A DNA stretch of 64,000 nt from Bacillus sp. ISL-55 (lineage in GTDB: Bacteria; Bacillota; Bacilli; Bacillales; Cytobacillaceae). Positions 34,580-45,577 of this stretch are shown in pieces. The stretch spans positions 1 through 64,000 of the forward strand of contig NZ_JAGGQU010000034.1 in NCBI RefSeq assembly GCF_018613155.1. The letters are read 5' to 3'. Each line of letters opens with the position of its first letter. Positions within the stretch are counted from its first letter, which is position 1. The notes beneath the pieces are model-generated. The model was not told where the DNA came from. It was given only the letters and a program-made list of their open reading frames with translations, and did no database searches. A program made the translations under genes and the position numbers.

Positions 34580-37500
34580 TTACTCTACAGTGATTGCATC
34601 TTCGGCATTTTCTTCTTCCATTGAGATTGGCTCAGCTCTTCTGTAGCGCTGCATGCCTGTTCCTGCAGGAACGAGTTTACCGATGATAACATTTTCCTTC
34701 AAGCCGAGAAGCTCATCGCGCTTGCCTTTGATTGCAGCATCTGTAAGCACTCGTGTTGTTTCCTGGAAGGATGCTGCAGACAGGAATGAATCCGTCTCAA
34801 GTGATGCTTTTGTGATACCAAGCAGTACTGGACGTCCTGTTGCTGGCATTTTGCCTTCAAGAAGTGCTTTGCGGTTAGCGTCAGTGAACTGATGGATTTC
34901 AAGCAATGTGCCTGGCAGTACATCTGTTTCACCGGCGTCGATCACCCTGATTTTGCGCATCATCTGGCGCACCATTACTTCTACGTGCTTGTCGCCGATT
35001 TCAACACCCTGCATACGGTATACCTTTTGAACTTCTTTCAATAAGTATTCCTGCACGGATTGAACATCTTTGACTCTTAAAAGTTCCTTAGGGTCAATCG
35101 AACCTTCTGTGAGTTCCTGACCGCGTTCTACATGGTCATTTATAGCAACCTTCAGGCGTGCTGTATATGGCGCATTGTATGTGCGGCTTTCGATTTCACC
35201 TTGAATGACGATTTCCTGCTGACGATCTTTTCCTTCGTTGATGCCGACTACGACACCTTCCAATTCAGAGATGACTGCTTGCCCTTTAGGATTACGTGCT
35301 TCGAACAATTCCTGGATACGCGGAAGACCTTGTGTGATATCGTCTCCTGCAACGCCGCCCGTATGGAATGTACGCATTGTAAGCTGTGTACCTGGCTCAC
35401 CGATTGACTGGGCAGCAATGATACCGACTGCTTCGCCAACTTCAACTTCCTGGCCAGTCGCAAGGTTGCGTCCGTAACACTTCTTACACACCCCGTGGCG
35501 TGTATTACATGTGAATGCAGAGCGAATCCATACTTCTTCAATCCCTGCTTCGACTACTTCAACAGACAAGTCTTCTGTAATCAATCCGTTTTCAGGTACA
35601 ATCACAGCCTTTGTTTCAGGATGCTTGATTGCCTTTCTTGCATAACGGCCAATTAAACGCTCATCTAGAGGTTCGATTACTTCAGTACCATCTTTAAGCG
35701 ACTTGATAAATAAGCCTCTATCTGTTCCGCAATCGTCTTCGCGCACAATGACATCCTGCGCTACGTCTACAAGACGGCGAGTCAAGTAACCTGAGTCAGC
35801 AGTCTTAAGTGCTGTATCGGCAAGACCTTTACGAGCACCGTGAGTGGAGATGAAGTACTCCAATACTGTCAGGCCTTCACGGAAACTTGACTTGATCGGC
35901 AACTCGATGATTCGTCCAGCCGGGTTGGCCATCAGACCACGCATACCAGCAAGCTGCGTGAAGTTGGACGCGTTACCACGGGCACCGGAGTCACTCATCA
36001 TGAAGATAGGGTTTGAATTATCCAGTGATTTCATCAGCTTAGCCTGGATATTATCCTTCGCCTGGCTCCAGATAGAAATTACGCGATCATAACGCTCATC
36101 CTCGGTAATCAAACCGCGTCTGAACTGCTTAAGAACATTATCTACCTTTGTTTGTCCATCTGAAATGATTTCCTGCTTCTCTTTAAGAACCACGATATCA
36201 GCCACACCAACCGTAATACCCGCTTTAGTAGAGTATGTGAAGCCAAGTCCCTTCATACGGTCAAGCATTTTTGATGTTTCAGTGATTTTGAACTTCTTGA
36301 ATACTTCAGCAATGATGTTTCCAAGAATTTTCTTCTTGAACGGATCCACCAATGGCATAGACTTGATGACTGCCTTCACGTCTGCGCCTTTTTCCACAAA
36401 ATACTTTTCTGGAGTTTTCTCCTCAAGGTTTTGCTTCGATGGCTCATTGATGTAAGGGAATGACGCTGGAAGGATTTCATTGAAAATCAGCTTTCCAACT
36501 GTCGTGATCAATAGCTGGCCATTTTGTTCTTCAGTGAATGTCTGGTTGCCAAGTGATGATGCGGCAACAGCAACACGAGTATGAAGGTGTACATAGCCAT
36601 TCTGGTATGCAATCAATGCTTCGTTCGCATCTTTAAAGACCATGCCTTCACCAACAGCATCTTCTCTTTCCAGAGTCAGGTAATAGTTACCTAAAACCAT
36701 ATCCTGTGAAGGAGTAACAACCGGCTTTCCATCTTTAGGGTTCAGGATGTTCTGAGCAGCAAGCATCAATAGGCGCGCTTCTGCCTGTGCTTCAGCAGAA
36801 AGTGGAACGTGAACCGCCATCTGGTCACCATCGAAGTCAGCGTTGTAAGCTGTACATACGAGCGGGTGAAGACGGATTGCGCGTCCTTCGACCAATGTTG
36901 GCTCGAACGCCTGAATTCCAAGTCTGTGAAGTGTCGGGGCACGGTTCAGCAATACTGGGTGCTCCTTGATTACATCTTCAAGCACATCCCAAACATCAGG
37001 GCTAACGCGCTCAATTTTACGTTTAGCAGACTTAATGTTGTGCGCTAAACCTTTTTGCACTAATTCTTTCATTACGAATGGCTTGAACAGCTCAAGTGCC
37101 ATTTCTTTAGGCAGACCGCACTGGTACATTTGAAGGTTAGGACCTACGACGATAACCGAACGGCCTGAGTAGTCAACACGCTTACCAAGAAGGTTTTGAC
37201 GGAAACGGCCTTGCTTACCCTTCAGCATATGAGAAAGGGACTTCAATGGACGGTTACCTGGTCCAGTTACCGGACGACCGCGGCGGCCGTTATCGATCAA
37301 AGCATCAACAGCTTCCTGCAGCATACGCTTTTCGTTCTGGACGATGATGCTAGGAGCACCAAGGTCTAGAAGACGCTTAAGGCGGTTGTTACGGTTGATT
37401 ACACGTCGGTACAGGTCATTCAGGTCGGAGGTTGCGAAACGTCCACCGTCAAGCTGTACCATCGGGCGAAGCTCCGGCGGGATAACAGGGAGCACATCAA

Positions 37501-38182
37501 GGATCATCCAAGACGGCTCATTCCCTGAACCACGGAATGCTTCCACTACTTCGAGGCGCTTGATCGCACGAGTACGACGCTGGCCTTGTGCTGTTCTTAA
37601 TTCTTCTTTGAGCATATCTGCTTCTTTATCAAGATCGATATCTGAAAGCAGCTTTTTAATGGCTTCAGCTCCCATTGCAGCCTGGAACTTGTTGCCGTAT
37701 TTTTCGCGGTAAGCACGGTATTCTTTCTCTGACAACAATTGCTTCTTTTCAAGAGCAGTGTCGCCAGTTTCCGTTACTACATACGAAGCAAAGTAAATAA
37801 CTTCTTCGAGCGCGCGCGGAGACATATCAAGGACTAGTCCCATGCGACTAGGAATTCCTTTGAAATACCAAATGTGAGAAACAGGAGCAGCAAGCTCGAT
37901 GTGTCCCATTCTTTCACGACGGACTTTTGCACGTGTTACTTCAACACCGCATCGGTCACAGACTACGCCTTTATAGCGGACTCTTTTGTACTTTCCGCAG
38001 TGACATTCCCAGTCCTTCGTCGGTCCGAAGATACGTTCACAGAATAAGCCGTCTTTTTCTGGCTTTAAAGTACGATAGTTGATTGTTTCCGGCTTTTTAA
38101 CCTCACCGAAAGACCAAGAACGGATCTTGTCGGGTGAAGCGAGGCCAATTTTCATGTACTCAAAATTATTAACATCTAGCAA
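34580..38182 (-). CDS. rpoC: DNA-directed RNA polymerase subunit beta-prime
   Basis: 1200 aa. Starts with TTG (38180-38182) after [27 protein letters not shown]-terminal zinc site CHCGKY...CDRCG (about 60-78), catalytic NADFDGDQM with three Mg-binding Asp, and a second zinc site near [13 protein letters not shown]. 113 bases after rpoB; ends in an acidic tail [10 protein letters not shown]. Confidence 0.98.
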   Translation of the reverse strand: MLDVNNFEYMKIGLASPDKIRSWSFGEVKKPETINYRTLKPEKDGLFCERIFGPTKDWECHCGKYKRVRYKGVVCDRCGVEVTRAKVRRERMGHIELAAPVSHIWYFKGIPSRMGLVLDMSPRALEEVIYFASYVVTETGDTALEKKQLLSEKEYRAYREKYGNKFQAAMGAEAIKKLLSDIDLDKEADMLKEELRTAQGQRRTRAIKRLEVVEAFRGSGNEPSWMILDVLPVIPPELRPMVQLDGGRFATSDLNDLYRRVINRNNRLKRLLDLGAPSIIVQNEKRMLQEAVDALIDNGRRGRPVTGPGNRPLKSLSHMLKGKQGRFRQNLLGKRVDYSGRSVIVVGPNLQMYQCGLPKEMALELFKPFVMKELVQKGLAHNIKSAKRKIERVSPDVWDVLEDVIKEHPVLLNRAPTLHRLGIQAFEPTLVEGRAIRLHPLVCTAYNADFDGDQMAVHVPLSAEAQAEARLLMLAAQNILNPKDGKPVVTPSQDMVLGNYYLTLEREDAVGEGMVFKDANEALIAYQNGYVHLHTRVAVAASSLGNQTFTEEQNGQLLITTVGKLIFNEILPASFPYINEPSKQNLEEKTPEKYFVEKGADVKAVIKSMPLVDPFKKKILGNIIAEVFKKFKITETSKMLDRMKGLGFTYSTKAGITVGVADIVVLKEKQEIISDGQTKVDNVLKQFRRGLITEDERYDRVISIWSQAKDNIQAKLMKSLDNSNPIFMMSDSGARGNASNFTQLAGMRGLMANPAGRIIELPIKSSFREGLTVLEYFISTHGARKGLADTALKTADSGYLTRRLVDVAQDVIVREDDCGTDRGLFIKSLKDGTEVIEPLDERLIGRYARKAIKHPETKAVIVPENGLITEDLSVEVVEAGIEEVWIRSAFTCNTRHGVCKKCYGRNLATGQEVEVGEAVGIIAAQSIGEPGTQLTMRTFHTGGVAGDDITQGLPRIQELFEARNPKGQAVISELEGVVVGINEGKDRQQEIVIQGEIESRTYNAPYTARLKVAINDHVERGQELTEGSIDPKELLRVKDVQSVQEYLLKEVQKVYRMQGVEIGDKHVEVMVRQMMRKIRVIDAGETDVLPGTLLEIHQFTDANRKALLEGKMPATGRPVLLGITKASLETDSFLSAASFQETTRVLTDAAIKGKRDELLGLKENVIIGKLVPAGTGMQRYRRAEPISMEEENAEDAITVE

Positions 38183-38229
38183 GGGGCCTACCTCCCTTTT
38201 AATCTAGGGTTTTACCCTTATGGTCTTCC

Positions 38230-38281
38230 AAAAAGAAACACACGTGGACAATACTGTTATTCAACTGTTTGTTCACGTGTG
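38230..38281 (-). terminator. Attenuator-like hairpin between rpoB and rpoC
   Basis: Minus strand CACACGTGAACAA...TTGTCCACGTGTG (12 pairs, one mismatch, 17-base loop) followed by TTTCTTTTT. It looks like a terminator but rpoC depends on reading through it, so it may lower rpoC transcription or be an RNA processing site. Confidence 0.6.
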
Positions 38282-38295
38282 CCAATTAGATGGAC

Positions 38296-41200
38296 CTATT
38301 CTTTCATTCCTACCTTTTCAGAACTCATTTCCTCTGTTTCAGGAGCAATTGTCAATGATTCTGCATGCTGCAATTCTTCTTCATCATCAAAATCGCGCAT
38401 TTCGATCTCTTTTTCATCGCCTGATAGGATCTTGACGTCCATACCAAGACTTTGCAATTCTTTCATCAGTACTTTGAATGATTCAGGAACGCCTGGTTCT
38501 GGTACGTTTTCACCTTTTACAATTGCTTCATATGTTTTGACACGTCCAACAACATCATCGGACTTGACAGTTAAGATTTCCTGCAATGTGTAAGCAGCGC
38601 CGTATGCTTCAAGCGCCCAAACCTCCATCTCCCCGAAACGCTGTCCGCCGAACTGGGCTTTACCGCCGAGTGGCTGCTGCGTAACAAGTGAGTATGGTCC
38701 AGTAGAACGAGCATGTAGCTTATCGTCTACCATGTGAGCAAGCTTGATCATATACATGACACCGACAGATACACGGTTATCGAATGGTTCACCTGTACGT
38801 CCATCGTATAGGACTGTTTTCGCATCACGGGCCATACCCGCTTCCTGGATCGTTGACCATACGTCTTCCTCACGAGCGCCATCGAAAACCGGTGAAGCAA
38901 CGTGAATTCCAAGGTAGCGTGCTGCCATACCAAGGTGAAGCTCAAGAACCTGACCGATATTCATACGTGATGGTACCCCTAGTGGGTTAAGCATGATATC
39001 GACTGGTGTTCCGTCCGGCAGGAAAGGCATATCCTCTTCCGGAAGGATTTTAGAGATAACCCCTTTGTTACCGTGGCGTCCTGCCATTTTGTCACCTTCA
39101 GAAATCTTACGCTTCTGAACGATGTAAGCACGGACAAGCTGGTTAACGCCAGGAGGAAGTTCGTCGCCATCTTCACGGTTGAACACTTTGACGTCAAGGA
39201 CGATTCCGCCGCCGCCGTGTGGAACACGCAATGAAGTATCACGGACTTCCCTTGCTTTTTCACCGAAGATCGCATGAAGGAGACGTTCTTCCGCAGTCAA
39301 TTCAGTAACCCCTTTAGGCGTTACCTTACCTACTAGAAGATCTCCATCTTTCACTTCAGCACCGACACGGATGATTCCGCGCTCGTCTAGGTTTCTCAAG
39401 GCATCTTCCCCGACGTTCGGGATATCGCGTGTGATTTCTTCAGGTCCAAGTTTCGTATCGCGGGACTCTGATTCATATTCTTCTATATGGATAGATGTAT
39501 AAACATCATCCTTAACGAGGCGCTCACTCATGATGATCGCATCCTCGTAGTTATAACCATTCCAAGTCATGAAGCCGACAAGGACGTTACGTCCTAGTGC
39601 CAGTTCACCTTTTTCCATTGACGGTCCGTCAGCAAGGATTTCACCCTTCACCACACGGTCACCAAGGCTTACGATCGGGCGCTGGTTATAGCAAGTACCT
39701 TGATTGGAACGAATGAACTTAAGCATGCGGTATTTATCAAGGTCACCCTTAACTTCCTGACCATCTACTTCAGTAACACGGCGAACCCATACTTGACGTG
39801 CTTCAACATGTTCGACAATTCCTTCATGCTTACAGATTACTGCAGCACCGGAATCCTTTGCATTCACGTGCTCCATTCCCGTACCTACGATTGGTGCTTC
39901 CGGCTGCAATAACGGAACAGCCTGTCGTTGCATGTTCGCACCCATCAGCGCTCGGTTGGAGTCATCGTTTTCTAAGAACGGGATACACGCAGTCGCTGCG
40001 GAAACAACCTGTTTAGGTGATACGTCCATATAATCGACGCGGTCACGCTTAACAACAGTGTTTTCACCGCGGAAACGCGCTATTACTTCATCATCAATGA
40101 AAGAACCATCATCAGCAAGCCGAGCATTCGCCTGTGCCACTACATAGTTATCTTCTTCATCAGCTGTTAAGTAATCGAAATGTCTTGTCACTTTACCTGT
40201 TTCCGGGTCAACGCGACGGTACGGAGTCTCGATGAATCCGAAGCGGTTAACCTTGGCGAAACTTGAAAGTGAGTTGATCAAACCGATGTTTGGACCTTCC
40301 GGCGTTTCAATCGGACACATACGTCCGTAGTGGGAATAGTGAACGTCACGCACTTCGAAACCAGCGCGCTCACGTGTAAGACCACCAGGTCCCAATGCAG
40401 AAAGACGCCTTTTATGTGTCAATTCAGCCAGCGGATTCGTCTGGTCCATGAACTGTGAAAGCTGGGAGCTTCCAAAGAACTCTTTTATGGACGCAATTAC
40501 CGGGCGGATATTGATTAATTGCTGCGGTGTAATCGTATTAGTGTCCTGGATGGACATCCTCTCACGGACTACACGCTCCATTCTGGACAAACCAATACGG
40601 AATTGGTTTTGCAACAGTTCACCTACAGAACGAAGGCGTCTGTTTCCTAAATGGTCGATGTCATCCGTGTCGCCAACACCGTGCAGCAAGTTAAAGAAGT
40701 AGCTGATGGATGAAATGATATCAGCAGGTGTGATATTTTTAATCGGTTCAGGGACATAAGCGTTTCCTAGAACATTAATTTCCTTCTCGCCCTCAACATC
40801 GTTCGGAGAGTAAATTTTAATGCTTTGGAGCGTTACGTTCTCTTCCACCACGCCGCCATATGGGCTGAAATCCTTGAAGCCAACATTCTTCTCCAGCGCA
40901 GGTATAATCTTATCGAGTGTACGGCGGTCTAAAGTGACACCCTTCTCGGCAATGATTTCTCCTGTTTCAGGATCGACTAATGTTTCTGCAAGCTTTTGCC
41001 CGAATAGACGGTTCTTAATATGAAGCTTTTTGTTGATTTTATAACGCCCTACATTTGCAAGGTCATAGCGCTTTGGATCAAAGAATCTTGATACCAGCAG
41101 GCTTTTTGCGTTGTCAACTGTAGGCGGTTCGCCTGGACGGAGACGCTCGTAAATTTCAAGGAGCGCTTTTTCCGTACTTTCCGTATTGTCTTTTTCAAGA

Positions 41201-41859
41201 GTATTACGGATATATTCGTTATCACCGATCAGATCAATGATTTCTTGATCAGAACCGAACCCTAATGCACGCAAAAGAACCGTAACAGGGAGTTTCCTCG
41301 TACGATCGATCCTTACATATACAACATCCTTGGCATCTGTTTCATACTCTAACCAGGCGCCACGGTTAGGAATAACGGTCGCAGTGAACCCTTTCTTCCC
41401 GTTCTTATCAAGTTTTCCGCTGTAGTACACACTTGGTGAACGCACTAACTGGGAAACGATAACCCTCTCAGCACCGTTAATTACAAACGTGCCAGTTTCT
41501 GTCATAAGCGGGAAATCGCCCATGAAGACATCCTGGTCCTTAACTTCACCTGTTTCCTTATTTACAAGGCGGACCTTTACTCGCAATGGTGCAGAGTAAG
41601 TGACGTCTCTTTCTTTTGATTCTTCCACTGGATATTTCGGTTCGCCAAGACTGTAATCGATAAACTCTAACGATAAGTTACCAGTAAAGTCTTCAATCGG
41701 TGAAATGTCCTGGAACATTTCACGGAGGCCCTCATCAAGAAACCATTGATAGGAAGAGGTTTGAATTTCAATCAAATTCGGCAATTCCAAAACTTCACTG
41801 ATGCGAGCATAACTTCTACGTTGGCGGTGTCGTCCATACTGAACTAGTTGACCTGTCAA
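38296..41859 (-). CDS. rpoB: DNA-directed RNA polymerase subunit beta
   Basis: About 1187 aa from the TTG at 41857-41859, with AGGGGTGA five bases upstream; a GTG nine bases earlier would be inside the ribosome-binding site. Begins [20 protein letters not shown] after Met. The rifampicin-binding cluster [20 protein letters not shown] is wild type. Conserved switch and flap regions present; acidic C-terminus. Preceded by tandem promoters, an attenuator-like hairpin and a mini-ORF. Confidence 0.98.
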   Translation of the reverse strand: MTGQLVQYGRHRQRRSYARISEVLELPNLIEIQTSSYQWFLDEGLREMFQDISPIEDFTGNLSLEFIDYSLGEPKYPVEESKERDVTYSAPLRVKVRLVNKETGEVKDQDVFMGDFPLMTETGTFVINGAERVIVSQLVRSPSVYYSGKLDKNGKKGFTATVIPNRGAWLEYETDAKDVVYVRIDRTRKLPVTVLLRALGFGSDQEIIDLIGDNEYIRNTLEKDNTESTEKALLEIYERLRPGEPPTVDNAKSLLVSRFFDPKRYDLANVGRYKINKKLHIKNRLFGQKLAETLVDPETGEIIAEKGVTLDRRTLDKIIPALEKNVGFKDFSPYGGVVEENVTLQSIKIYSPNDVEGEKEINVLGNAYVPEPIKNITPADIISSISYFFNLLHGVGDTDDIDHLGNRRLRSVGELLQNQFRIGLSRMERVVRERMSIQDTNTITPQQLINIRPVIASIKEFFGSSQLSQFMDQTNPLAELTHKRRLSALGPGGLTRERAGFEVRDVHYSHYGRMCPIETPEGPNIGLINSLSSFAKVNRFGFIETPYRRVDPETGKVTRHFDYLTADEEDNYVVAQANARLADDGSFIDDEVIARFRGENTVVKRDRVDYMDVSPKQVVSAATACIPFLENDDSNRALMGANMQRQAVPLLQPEAPIVGTGMEHVNAKDSGAAVICKHEGIVEHVEARQVWVRRVTEVDGQEVKGDLDKYRMLKFIRSNQGTCYNQRPIVSLGDRVVKGEILADGPSMEKGELALGRNVLVGFMTWNGYNYEDAIIMSERLVKDDVYTSIHIEEYESESRDTKLGPEEITRDIPNVGEDALRNLDERGIIRVGAEVKDGDLLVGKVTPKGVTELTAEERLLHAIFGEKAREVRDTSLRVPHGGGGIVLDVKVFNREDGDELPPGVNQLVRAYIVQKRKISEGDKMAGRHGNKGVISKILPEEDMPFLPDGTPVDIMLNPLGVPSRMNIGQVLELHLGMAARYLGIHVASPVFDGAREEDVWSTIQEAGMARDAKTVLYDGRTGEPFDNRVSVGVMYMIKLAHMVDDKLHARSTGPYSLVTQQPLGGKAQFGGQRFGEMEVWALEAYGAAYTLQEILTVKSDDVVGRVKTYEAIVKGENVPEPGVPESFKVLMKELQSLGMDVKILSGDEKEIEMRDFDDEEELQHAESLTIAPETEEMSSEKVGMKE

Positions 41860-41886
41860 CTGATTCACCCCTCAAATCAAGCGTTA

Positions 41887-41913
41887 TTATTCATCTATCC
41901 CTGTCTTGTCCAT
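41887..41913 (-). CDS. Eight-codon upstream ORF in the rpoB leader
   Basis: ATG with GGAGG seven bases upstream encodes MDKTGIDE then TAA; the stop is 27 bases before the rpoB start. The Shine-Dalgarno is stronger than that of rpoB. It could be a leader peptide or only a standby site; translation is unproven. Confidence 0.45.
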   Translation of the reverse strand: MDKTGIDE

Positions 41914-41937
41914 GAAGTTTCCTCCATTTCAAAAGAC

Positions 41938-41967
41938 AAAAAGAAAAAGGGTTTTTACCTAAAAACC
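41938..41967 (-). terminator. Terminator-like hairpin in the rpoB leader
   Basis: Minus strand GGTTTTT-AGGT-AAAAACC followed by CTTTTTCTTTTT. It ends the rsmC transcript or attenuates rpoBC, since both rpoB promoters lie upstream of it. Confidence 0.65.
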
Positions 41968-42018
41968 ACATTTCCTGCAACGAACAATTATTTTGTTAGT
42001 TTTCCCTTTATGCCCAAA

Positions 42019-42046
42019 ATTATACAACTTTCGATGAAAATAGCAA
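42019..42046 (-). promoter_or_regulatory. rpoB promoter, proximal
   Basis: Minus strand TTGCTA (42041-42046), 16-bp spacer, TATAAT (42019-42024). Confidence 0.55.
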
Positions 42047-42079
42047 TTGAAAAGAAAACTAATATATTGGCATTTTATA

Positions 42080-42108
42080 ATATTAACATAGCGGTTTTCT
42101 CACGTCAA
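42080..42108 (-). promoter_or_regulatory. rpoB promoter, distal (sigma-A)
   Basis: Minus strand TTGACG (42103-42108), 17-bp spacer, TAATAT (42080-42085). The -35 overlaps the rsmC stop codon. Confidence 0.75.
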
Positions 42109-42707
42109 CATTTAACAGATTTGAGAATAAAGTATCCTTTACTTTTTGCCGCAATGTCTACTTCACCAAACAACTCTTTCATTTTTTCCATTGCAGATGG
42201 CGCACCCTGTTTTTTTTGGATGACCACCCAAAGCTCTCCACCTTCAGCTAAATGCAGAAAACTTTGTTCAAAAATATCATGCACAACCTTTTTTCCGGCA
42301 CGGATCGGCGGGTTCGTTAGAATTGCATCGAATCCCTTTTCCTCCACTCCAGTCAGCCGGTCACTTTCATAGATTTTCACGTTGGCCACTTTATTTTCGG
42401 ACGCATTTTGCTCAGCAAGCATAATCGCTCTTTCATTGACATCCACCATGTGGACCATTGATTCTGGATAAGCCTTCGCTAGCGAAAGGCCGATCGGTCC
42501 ATAGCCGCAGCCGACATCAAGAATCAATCCATCAGCTTTATTCAAATCGAAAGTGTCGATCAATAACCTTGACCCAAAATCGACTTCCTTTTTCGAAAAA
42601 ACTCCATTGTCAGTCTTAAAGCGGAAGCTATTCCCCTTCAATTCACTTTGCCATTTCGCAGGATTGCTTTCGGTACTGGGTTTGCGGGAGTAATAATGTT
42701 CAGACAA
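42105..42707 (-). CDS. rsmC: Class I SAM-dependent methyltransferase, RsmC-like (YbxB)
   Basis: 200 aa, TTG start after GGAGGTGA. SAM motif I LDVGCGYGPIG and motif IV NPPIRAG typical of RNA guanine-N2 methyltransferases. In E. coli RsmC modifies G1207 of 16S rRNA; the short Bacillus protein has only the catalytic half. Conserved place between rplL and rpoB. Confidence 0.88.
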   Translation of the reverse strand: MSEHYYSRKPSTESNPAKWQSELKGNSFRFKTDNGVFSKKEVDFGSRLLIDTFDLNKADGLILDVGCGYGPIGLSLAKAYPESMVHMVDVNERAIMLAEQNASENKVANVKIYESDRLTGVEEKGFDAILTNPPIRAGKKVVHDIFEQSFLHLAEGGELWVVIQKKQGAPSAMEKMKELFGEVDIAAKSKGYFILKSVKC

Positions 42708-42820
42708 AATCTCTCACCTCCACGGGGACTCATTTGAAGAATGCGATCGCGGATTGCATTGCTACTGCGGTATTATAAGCTTTTTGAAATTAAAAAGCAA
42801 AATCAGAAACTGATAAAGCG

Positions 42821-42850
42821 AAAAAAAAGCCCGCTTTAGCAGCGAGCTTT
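42821..42850 (-). terminator. Terminator after rplL
   Basis: Minus strand AAAGCTCGCT-GCTAA-AGCGGGCTTT (10 bp, one G-U), then TTTTT. Ends the rplJ-rplL unit before rsmC. Confidence 0.88.
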
Positions 42851-42865
42851 TTATTGTAAGGTTGA

Positions 42866-43228
42866 TTACTTAACTTCGACGTTAGCTCCAACTTCTTCAA
42901 GCTTAGCTTTGATTTCTTCAGCTTCTTCTTTAGAAACGCCTTCTTTAAGAGCTTTAGGAGCGTTGTCAACAACTTCCTTCGCTTCTTTAAGACCAAGACC
43001 TGTGATTTCACGAACAACTTTGATAACCTTGATCTTCTGGTCGCCAGCAGATGCAAGTACTACGTCAAATTCAGTTTGTTCTTCAGCAGCAGCTCCAGCA
43101 GCTCCACCCATCATAGCAACTGGTGCAGCAGCAGTTACGCCGAATTCTTCTTCGATTGCTTTTACTAGATCGTTAAGTTCTAAAACAGTCATATTTTTAA
43201 CTGCTTCAATGATTTGTTCTTGAGTCAT
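42866..43228 (-). CDS. rplL: 50S ribosomal protein L7/L12
   Basis: 120 aa. N-terminal dimerisation helices, Ala/Gly-rich hinge (about 33-50, [16 protein letters not shown]), C-terminal factor-binding domain [26 protein letters not shown] upstream. 57 bases after rplJ. Confidence 0.98.
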   Translation of the reverse strand: MTQEQIIEAVKNMTVLELNDLVKAIEEEFGVTAAAPVAMMGGAAGAAAEEQTEFDVVLASAGDQKIKVIKVVREITGLGLKEAKEVVDNAPKALKEGVSKEEAEEIKAKLEEVGANVEVK

Positions 43229-43285
43229 GATTTGTTTCCTCCTAATAGGTTAGTTTTTTATTGTTAAACGGTAATTATTTTTAAC

Positions 43286-43786
43286 TTACGCGCCTTGCTC
43301 TTCTTTCTGTTCTGCAACAGCTTTTGCAGCAAGAGCAAGATTGCGGATTGGAGCTTGAAGTACGCTGAGTAGCATAGAAAGTAGACCTTCGCGAGACGGT
43401 AGGTCTGCAAGTGCCTTGATTTCTTCTACTGTAACGATGTTGCCTTCAACTACACCCGCCTTGATTTCAAGCGCTTCGTGCTTTTTAGCGAATTCGTTAA
43501 GAATCTTCGCTGGTGCTACTACATCTTCAGTACTGAACGCGATTGCGTTAGGACCAGTTAAAGATGTGTTTAAGTCAGCAAGTTCAGCAGCTTCAGCAGC
43601 ACGGCGTGTCATAGAGTTTTTGTAAACTTTGAATTCTACGCCAGCTTCACGAAGCTCTTTACGAAGTTCTGTTACTTCAGAAACTGTAAGTCCGCGGTAA
43701 TCAACAACGATTGTTGATTTGCTTTCTTTTAGTTTGCCAGCAATCTCGTCAACGATTTGCTTTTTCACTTCGATGATATTGCTCAT
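43286..43786 (-). CDS. rplJ: 50S ribosomal protein L10
   Basis: 166 aa from ATG at 43784-43786 after AGGAGG; nine upstream in-frame codons belong to the leader. [20 protein letters not shown] and a C-terminal helix that anchors L12 dimers. Controlled by the attenuating leader upstream. Confidence 0.97.
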   Translation of the reverse strand: MSNIIEVKKQIVDEIAGKLKESKSTIVVDYRGLTVSEVTELRKELREAGVEFKVYKNSMTRRAAEAAELADLNTSLTGPNAIAFSTEDVVAPAKILNEFAKKHEALEIKAGVVEGNIVTVEEIKALADLPSREGLLSMLLSVLQAPIRNLALAAKAVAEQKEEQGA

Positions 43787-43964
43787 CCTTACACCTCCTG
43801 TAGATTTTTGCATTTATACCGATCAAATAAAAACCTCCGCATCAAGACAGACACGGAGGAAGTATACAATAGTAAAATTGTTGCTCTATCGTATGACCTC
43901 GGCAGGTTATTAAGCTATAAGCCCCTGCTGTCTGCGGTACAAATGTTATTTTATTTTCACAACA
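43787..43964 (-). promoter_or_regulatory. L10 leader (autoregulatory attenuator)
   Basis: 178-base untranslated leader with complementary blocks TGCCGAGGTCATACGA and others, ending in an intrinsic terminator 43 bases before rplJ. This is the known Firmicute arrangement where L10-L12 binding favours termination. Confidence 0.8.
43829..43859 (-). terminator. Attenuator terminator in the L10 leader
   Basis: Minus strand CCTCCG...CGGAGG (6 bp, 14-base loop) followed by TTTTT. Confidence 0.85.
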
Positions 43965-43970
43965 AGAAGA

Positions 43971-43999
43971 ATTATATCTAATGCTTCTTTAATTGTCAA
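43971..43999 (-). promoter_or_regulatory. rplJ-rplL promoter, perfect consensus
   Basis: Minus strand TTGACA (43994-43999), 17-bp spacer, TATAAT (43971-43976), just after rplA. Confidence 0.93.
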
Positions 44000-44005
44000 A
44001 TACTA

Positions 44006-44698
44006 TTATTTTACAGTTGAAGGATCTACTTTAACGCCAGGTCCCATTGTAGTAGAGATCGTAACGTTTTTCATGTAAGTCCCTTTAGCTGCAGCAGGCT
44101 TAACCTTCATCATAGTTTCGAAGATTGTGTTGAAGTTTTCAACAAGCTTTCCATCTTCGAAAGAAACTTTTCCGATAGGTACGTGGATGTTACCAGACTT
44201 ATCAACGCGGTATTCTACTTTACCAGCTTTGATTTCGTTAACTGCTTTCGTTACATCGAAAGTAACTGTGCCAGTCTTAGGGTTTGGCATTAAGCCTTTA
44301 GGTCCCAATACGCGGCCAAGCTTACCAACTTCACCCATCATGTCAGGTGTTGCAACGATTACGTCAAAGTCGAACCAGCCTTGCTGGATCTTAGTGATGT
44401 ATTCTGCATCGCCAACATAGTCTGCGCCAGCAGCTTCTGCTTCTTTTAACTTTTCGCCTTTAGCGAATACTAGTACACGTTGAGTTTTACCAGTACCGTT
44501 TGGAAGCACAACTGCTCCACGGATTTGCTGGTCAGCTTTCTTAGGGTCTACGCCCAAACGGAAAGCAGCTTCAACTGTAGCGTCAAATTTAACTGTGCTT
44601 GTCTTTTTAGCAAGCTCAATTGCCTCAGCAGCTGTATATGCTTGAGAGCGATCTACAAGCTTAACAGCTTCAAGATACTTTTTACCTTTTTTAGCCAT
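44006..44698 (-). CDS. rplA: 50S ribosomal protein L1
   Basis: 230 aa: [20 protein letters not shown], the [16 protein letters not shown] segment and [14 protein letters not shown] at the end. Binds 23S L1 stalk and its own operator. An unusual 282-base spacer with repeats and hairpins separates it from rplK. Confidence 0.97.
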   Translation of the reverse strand: MAKKGKKYLEAVKLVDRSQAYTAAEAIELAKKTSTVKFDATVEAAFRLGVDPKKADQQIRGAVVLPNGTGKTQRVLVFAKGEKLKEAEAAGADYVGDAEYITKIQQGWFDFDVIVATPDMMGEVGKLGRVLGPKGLMPNPKTGTVTFDVTKAVNEIKAGKVEYRVDKSGNIHVPIGKVSFEDGKLVENFNTIFETMMKVKPAAAKGTYMKNVTISTTMGPGVKVDPSTVK

Positions 44699-44747
44699 TT
44701 TTATTTCCTCCTAGAATGTGGTTTTAACGGAATAACCTCCCACTTTG

Positions 44748-44845
44748 AAAAGCGGAGGCACCTCGATCAGCACCGACAGGCACTGGAAGACCAGACAGTA
44801 AAGCTGGGCTGAAGTGTCCTGAAGGGCTAGGTGCCAGAGCTAGAC
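44748..44845 (+). repeat. Dispersed palindromic element, diverged copy 3
   Basis: Begins AAAAGCGGAGG, ends AGAGCTAGAC. Arms GGCACCT and AGGTGCC pair. About 98 bp, shorter in the centre than the 4.1-kb copies, and compensatory changes keep the arms complementary. Lies between rplK and rplA. Confidence 0.75.
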
Positions 44846-44851
44846 ACAACG

Positions 44852-44882
44852 AAAAGCGGTGGTACCTGGGGTACCAGAGCTC
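44852..44882 (+). repeat. Dispersed palindromic element, internally deleted copy 4
   Basis: AAAAGCGGTGGTACCTGGGG then TACCAGAGCTC: only the ends of the element remain, and GGTACC/GGTACC still form a stem. Directly follows copy 3. Confidence 0.65.
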
Positions 44883-44909
44883 AAAAAGCAAAGGCGCTTC
44901 ATGAGCGCC
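44883..44909 (-). terminator. Terminator-like hairpin between rplK and rplA
   Basis: Minus strand GGCGCT-CATGA-AGCGCC followed by TTTGCTTTTT. rplA would need read-through or a promoter of its own. Confidence 0.6.
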
Positions 44910-44926
44910 ATATCGGACAGATAAAA

Positions 44927-44958
44927 GGTTGCGAGTGAAATCCATCAGCTTCGCAACC
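44927..44958 (-). promoter_or_regulatory. Hairpin just downstream of rplK
   Basis: Minus strand GGTTGCGA...TCGCAACC (8 perfect pairs, 16-base loop containing GCTGATGGATTT). Possible L1-binding or mRNA-protecting structure; not a terminator. Confidence 0.5.
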
Positions 44959-44980
44959 CCATCAATCCACTGTAGCAAAA

Positions 44981-45406
44981 TTAGTCTTCGATCGTGATAC
45001 CCATGCTGCGAGCAGTACCTTCAACCATGCGCATTGCTGCTTCAACGCTAGCTGCGTTAAGGTCAGGCATTTTCTGTTCAGCAATTTCGCGTACTTTATC
45101 ACGCTTAACTGTCGCTACTTTATTACGGTTTGGTTCACCAGAACCAGACTGAATTCCAGCTGCTACCTTCAAAAGAACTGCAGCAGGAGGAGTTTTCGTA
45201 ATAAATGTAAATGAACGGTCTTCAAAAACCGTAATCTCAACAGGAATGATTAGTCCAGCTTGGTCAGCTGTACGAGCGTTAAACTCCTTACAGAATCCCA
45301 TGATGTTAACACCGGCTTGACCTAGTGCAGGTCCAACTGGTGGTGCCGGATTGGCTTTGCCAGCAGGGATTTGCAATTTAACCATCTTAATTACTTTTTT
45401 AGCCAC
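44981..45406 (-). CDS. rplK: 50S ribosomal protein L11
   Basis: 141 aa from GTG at 45404-45406 after [27 protein letters not shown] is the thiostrepton-site N-terminal domain with intact Pro residues; C-terminal [18 protein letters not shown]. Needed for RelA-type stringent signalling. Confidence 0.97.
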   Translation of the reverse strand: MAKKVIKMVKLQIPAGKANPAPPVGPALGQAGVNIMGFCKEFNARTADQAGLIIPVEITVFEDRSFTFITKTPPAAVLLKVAAGIQSGSGEPNRNKVATVKRDKVREIAEQKMPDLNAASVEAAMRMVEGTARSMGITIED

Positions 45407-45433
45407 GAGACACACCTCCTTAAAGTCCGTGAT

Positions 45434-45461
45434 GTGGTAATAGGGGATTTTCCCCTCCCAC
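45434..45461 (-). promoter_or_regulatory. Probable L1-binding operator in the rplK leader
   Basis: Minus strand GTGG-GA-GGGG-AAAAT-CCCC-TATTA-CCAC: two short helices separated by an asymmetric internal loop, the shape of L1 mRNA operators, 30 bases before the rplK start. Confidence 0.6.
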
Positions 45462-45482
45462 TCATCTTAAAAGTCTTTATAT

Positions 45483-45511
45483 AAAATAAAGAACTTGAAT
45501 ATATCTGTCAA
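45483..45511 (-). promoter_or_regulatory. rplK-rplA promoter (sigma-A)
   Basis: Minus strand TTGACA (45506-45511), 17-bp spacer, TATTTT (45483-45488). Confidence 0.75.
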
Positions 45512-45577
45512 TCGTCCAAGACATACTGACCTATGAAATATTAACACTTTTTAAAGTTGAATTCAAGTTATTTCAGA

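Noticed and set aside
42790-43056. 88-codon Lys/Leu-rich minus-strand frame
   Set aside because: Out-of-frame shadow of rplL and its terminator.
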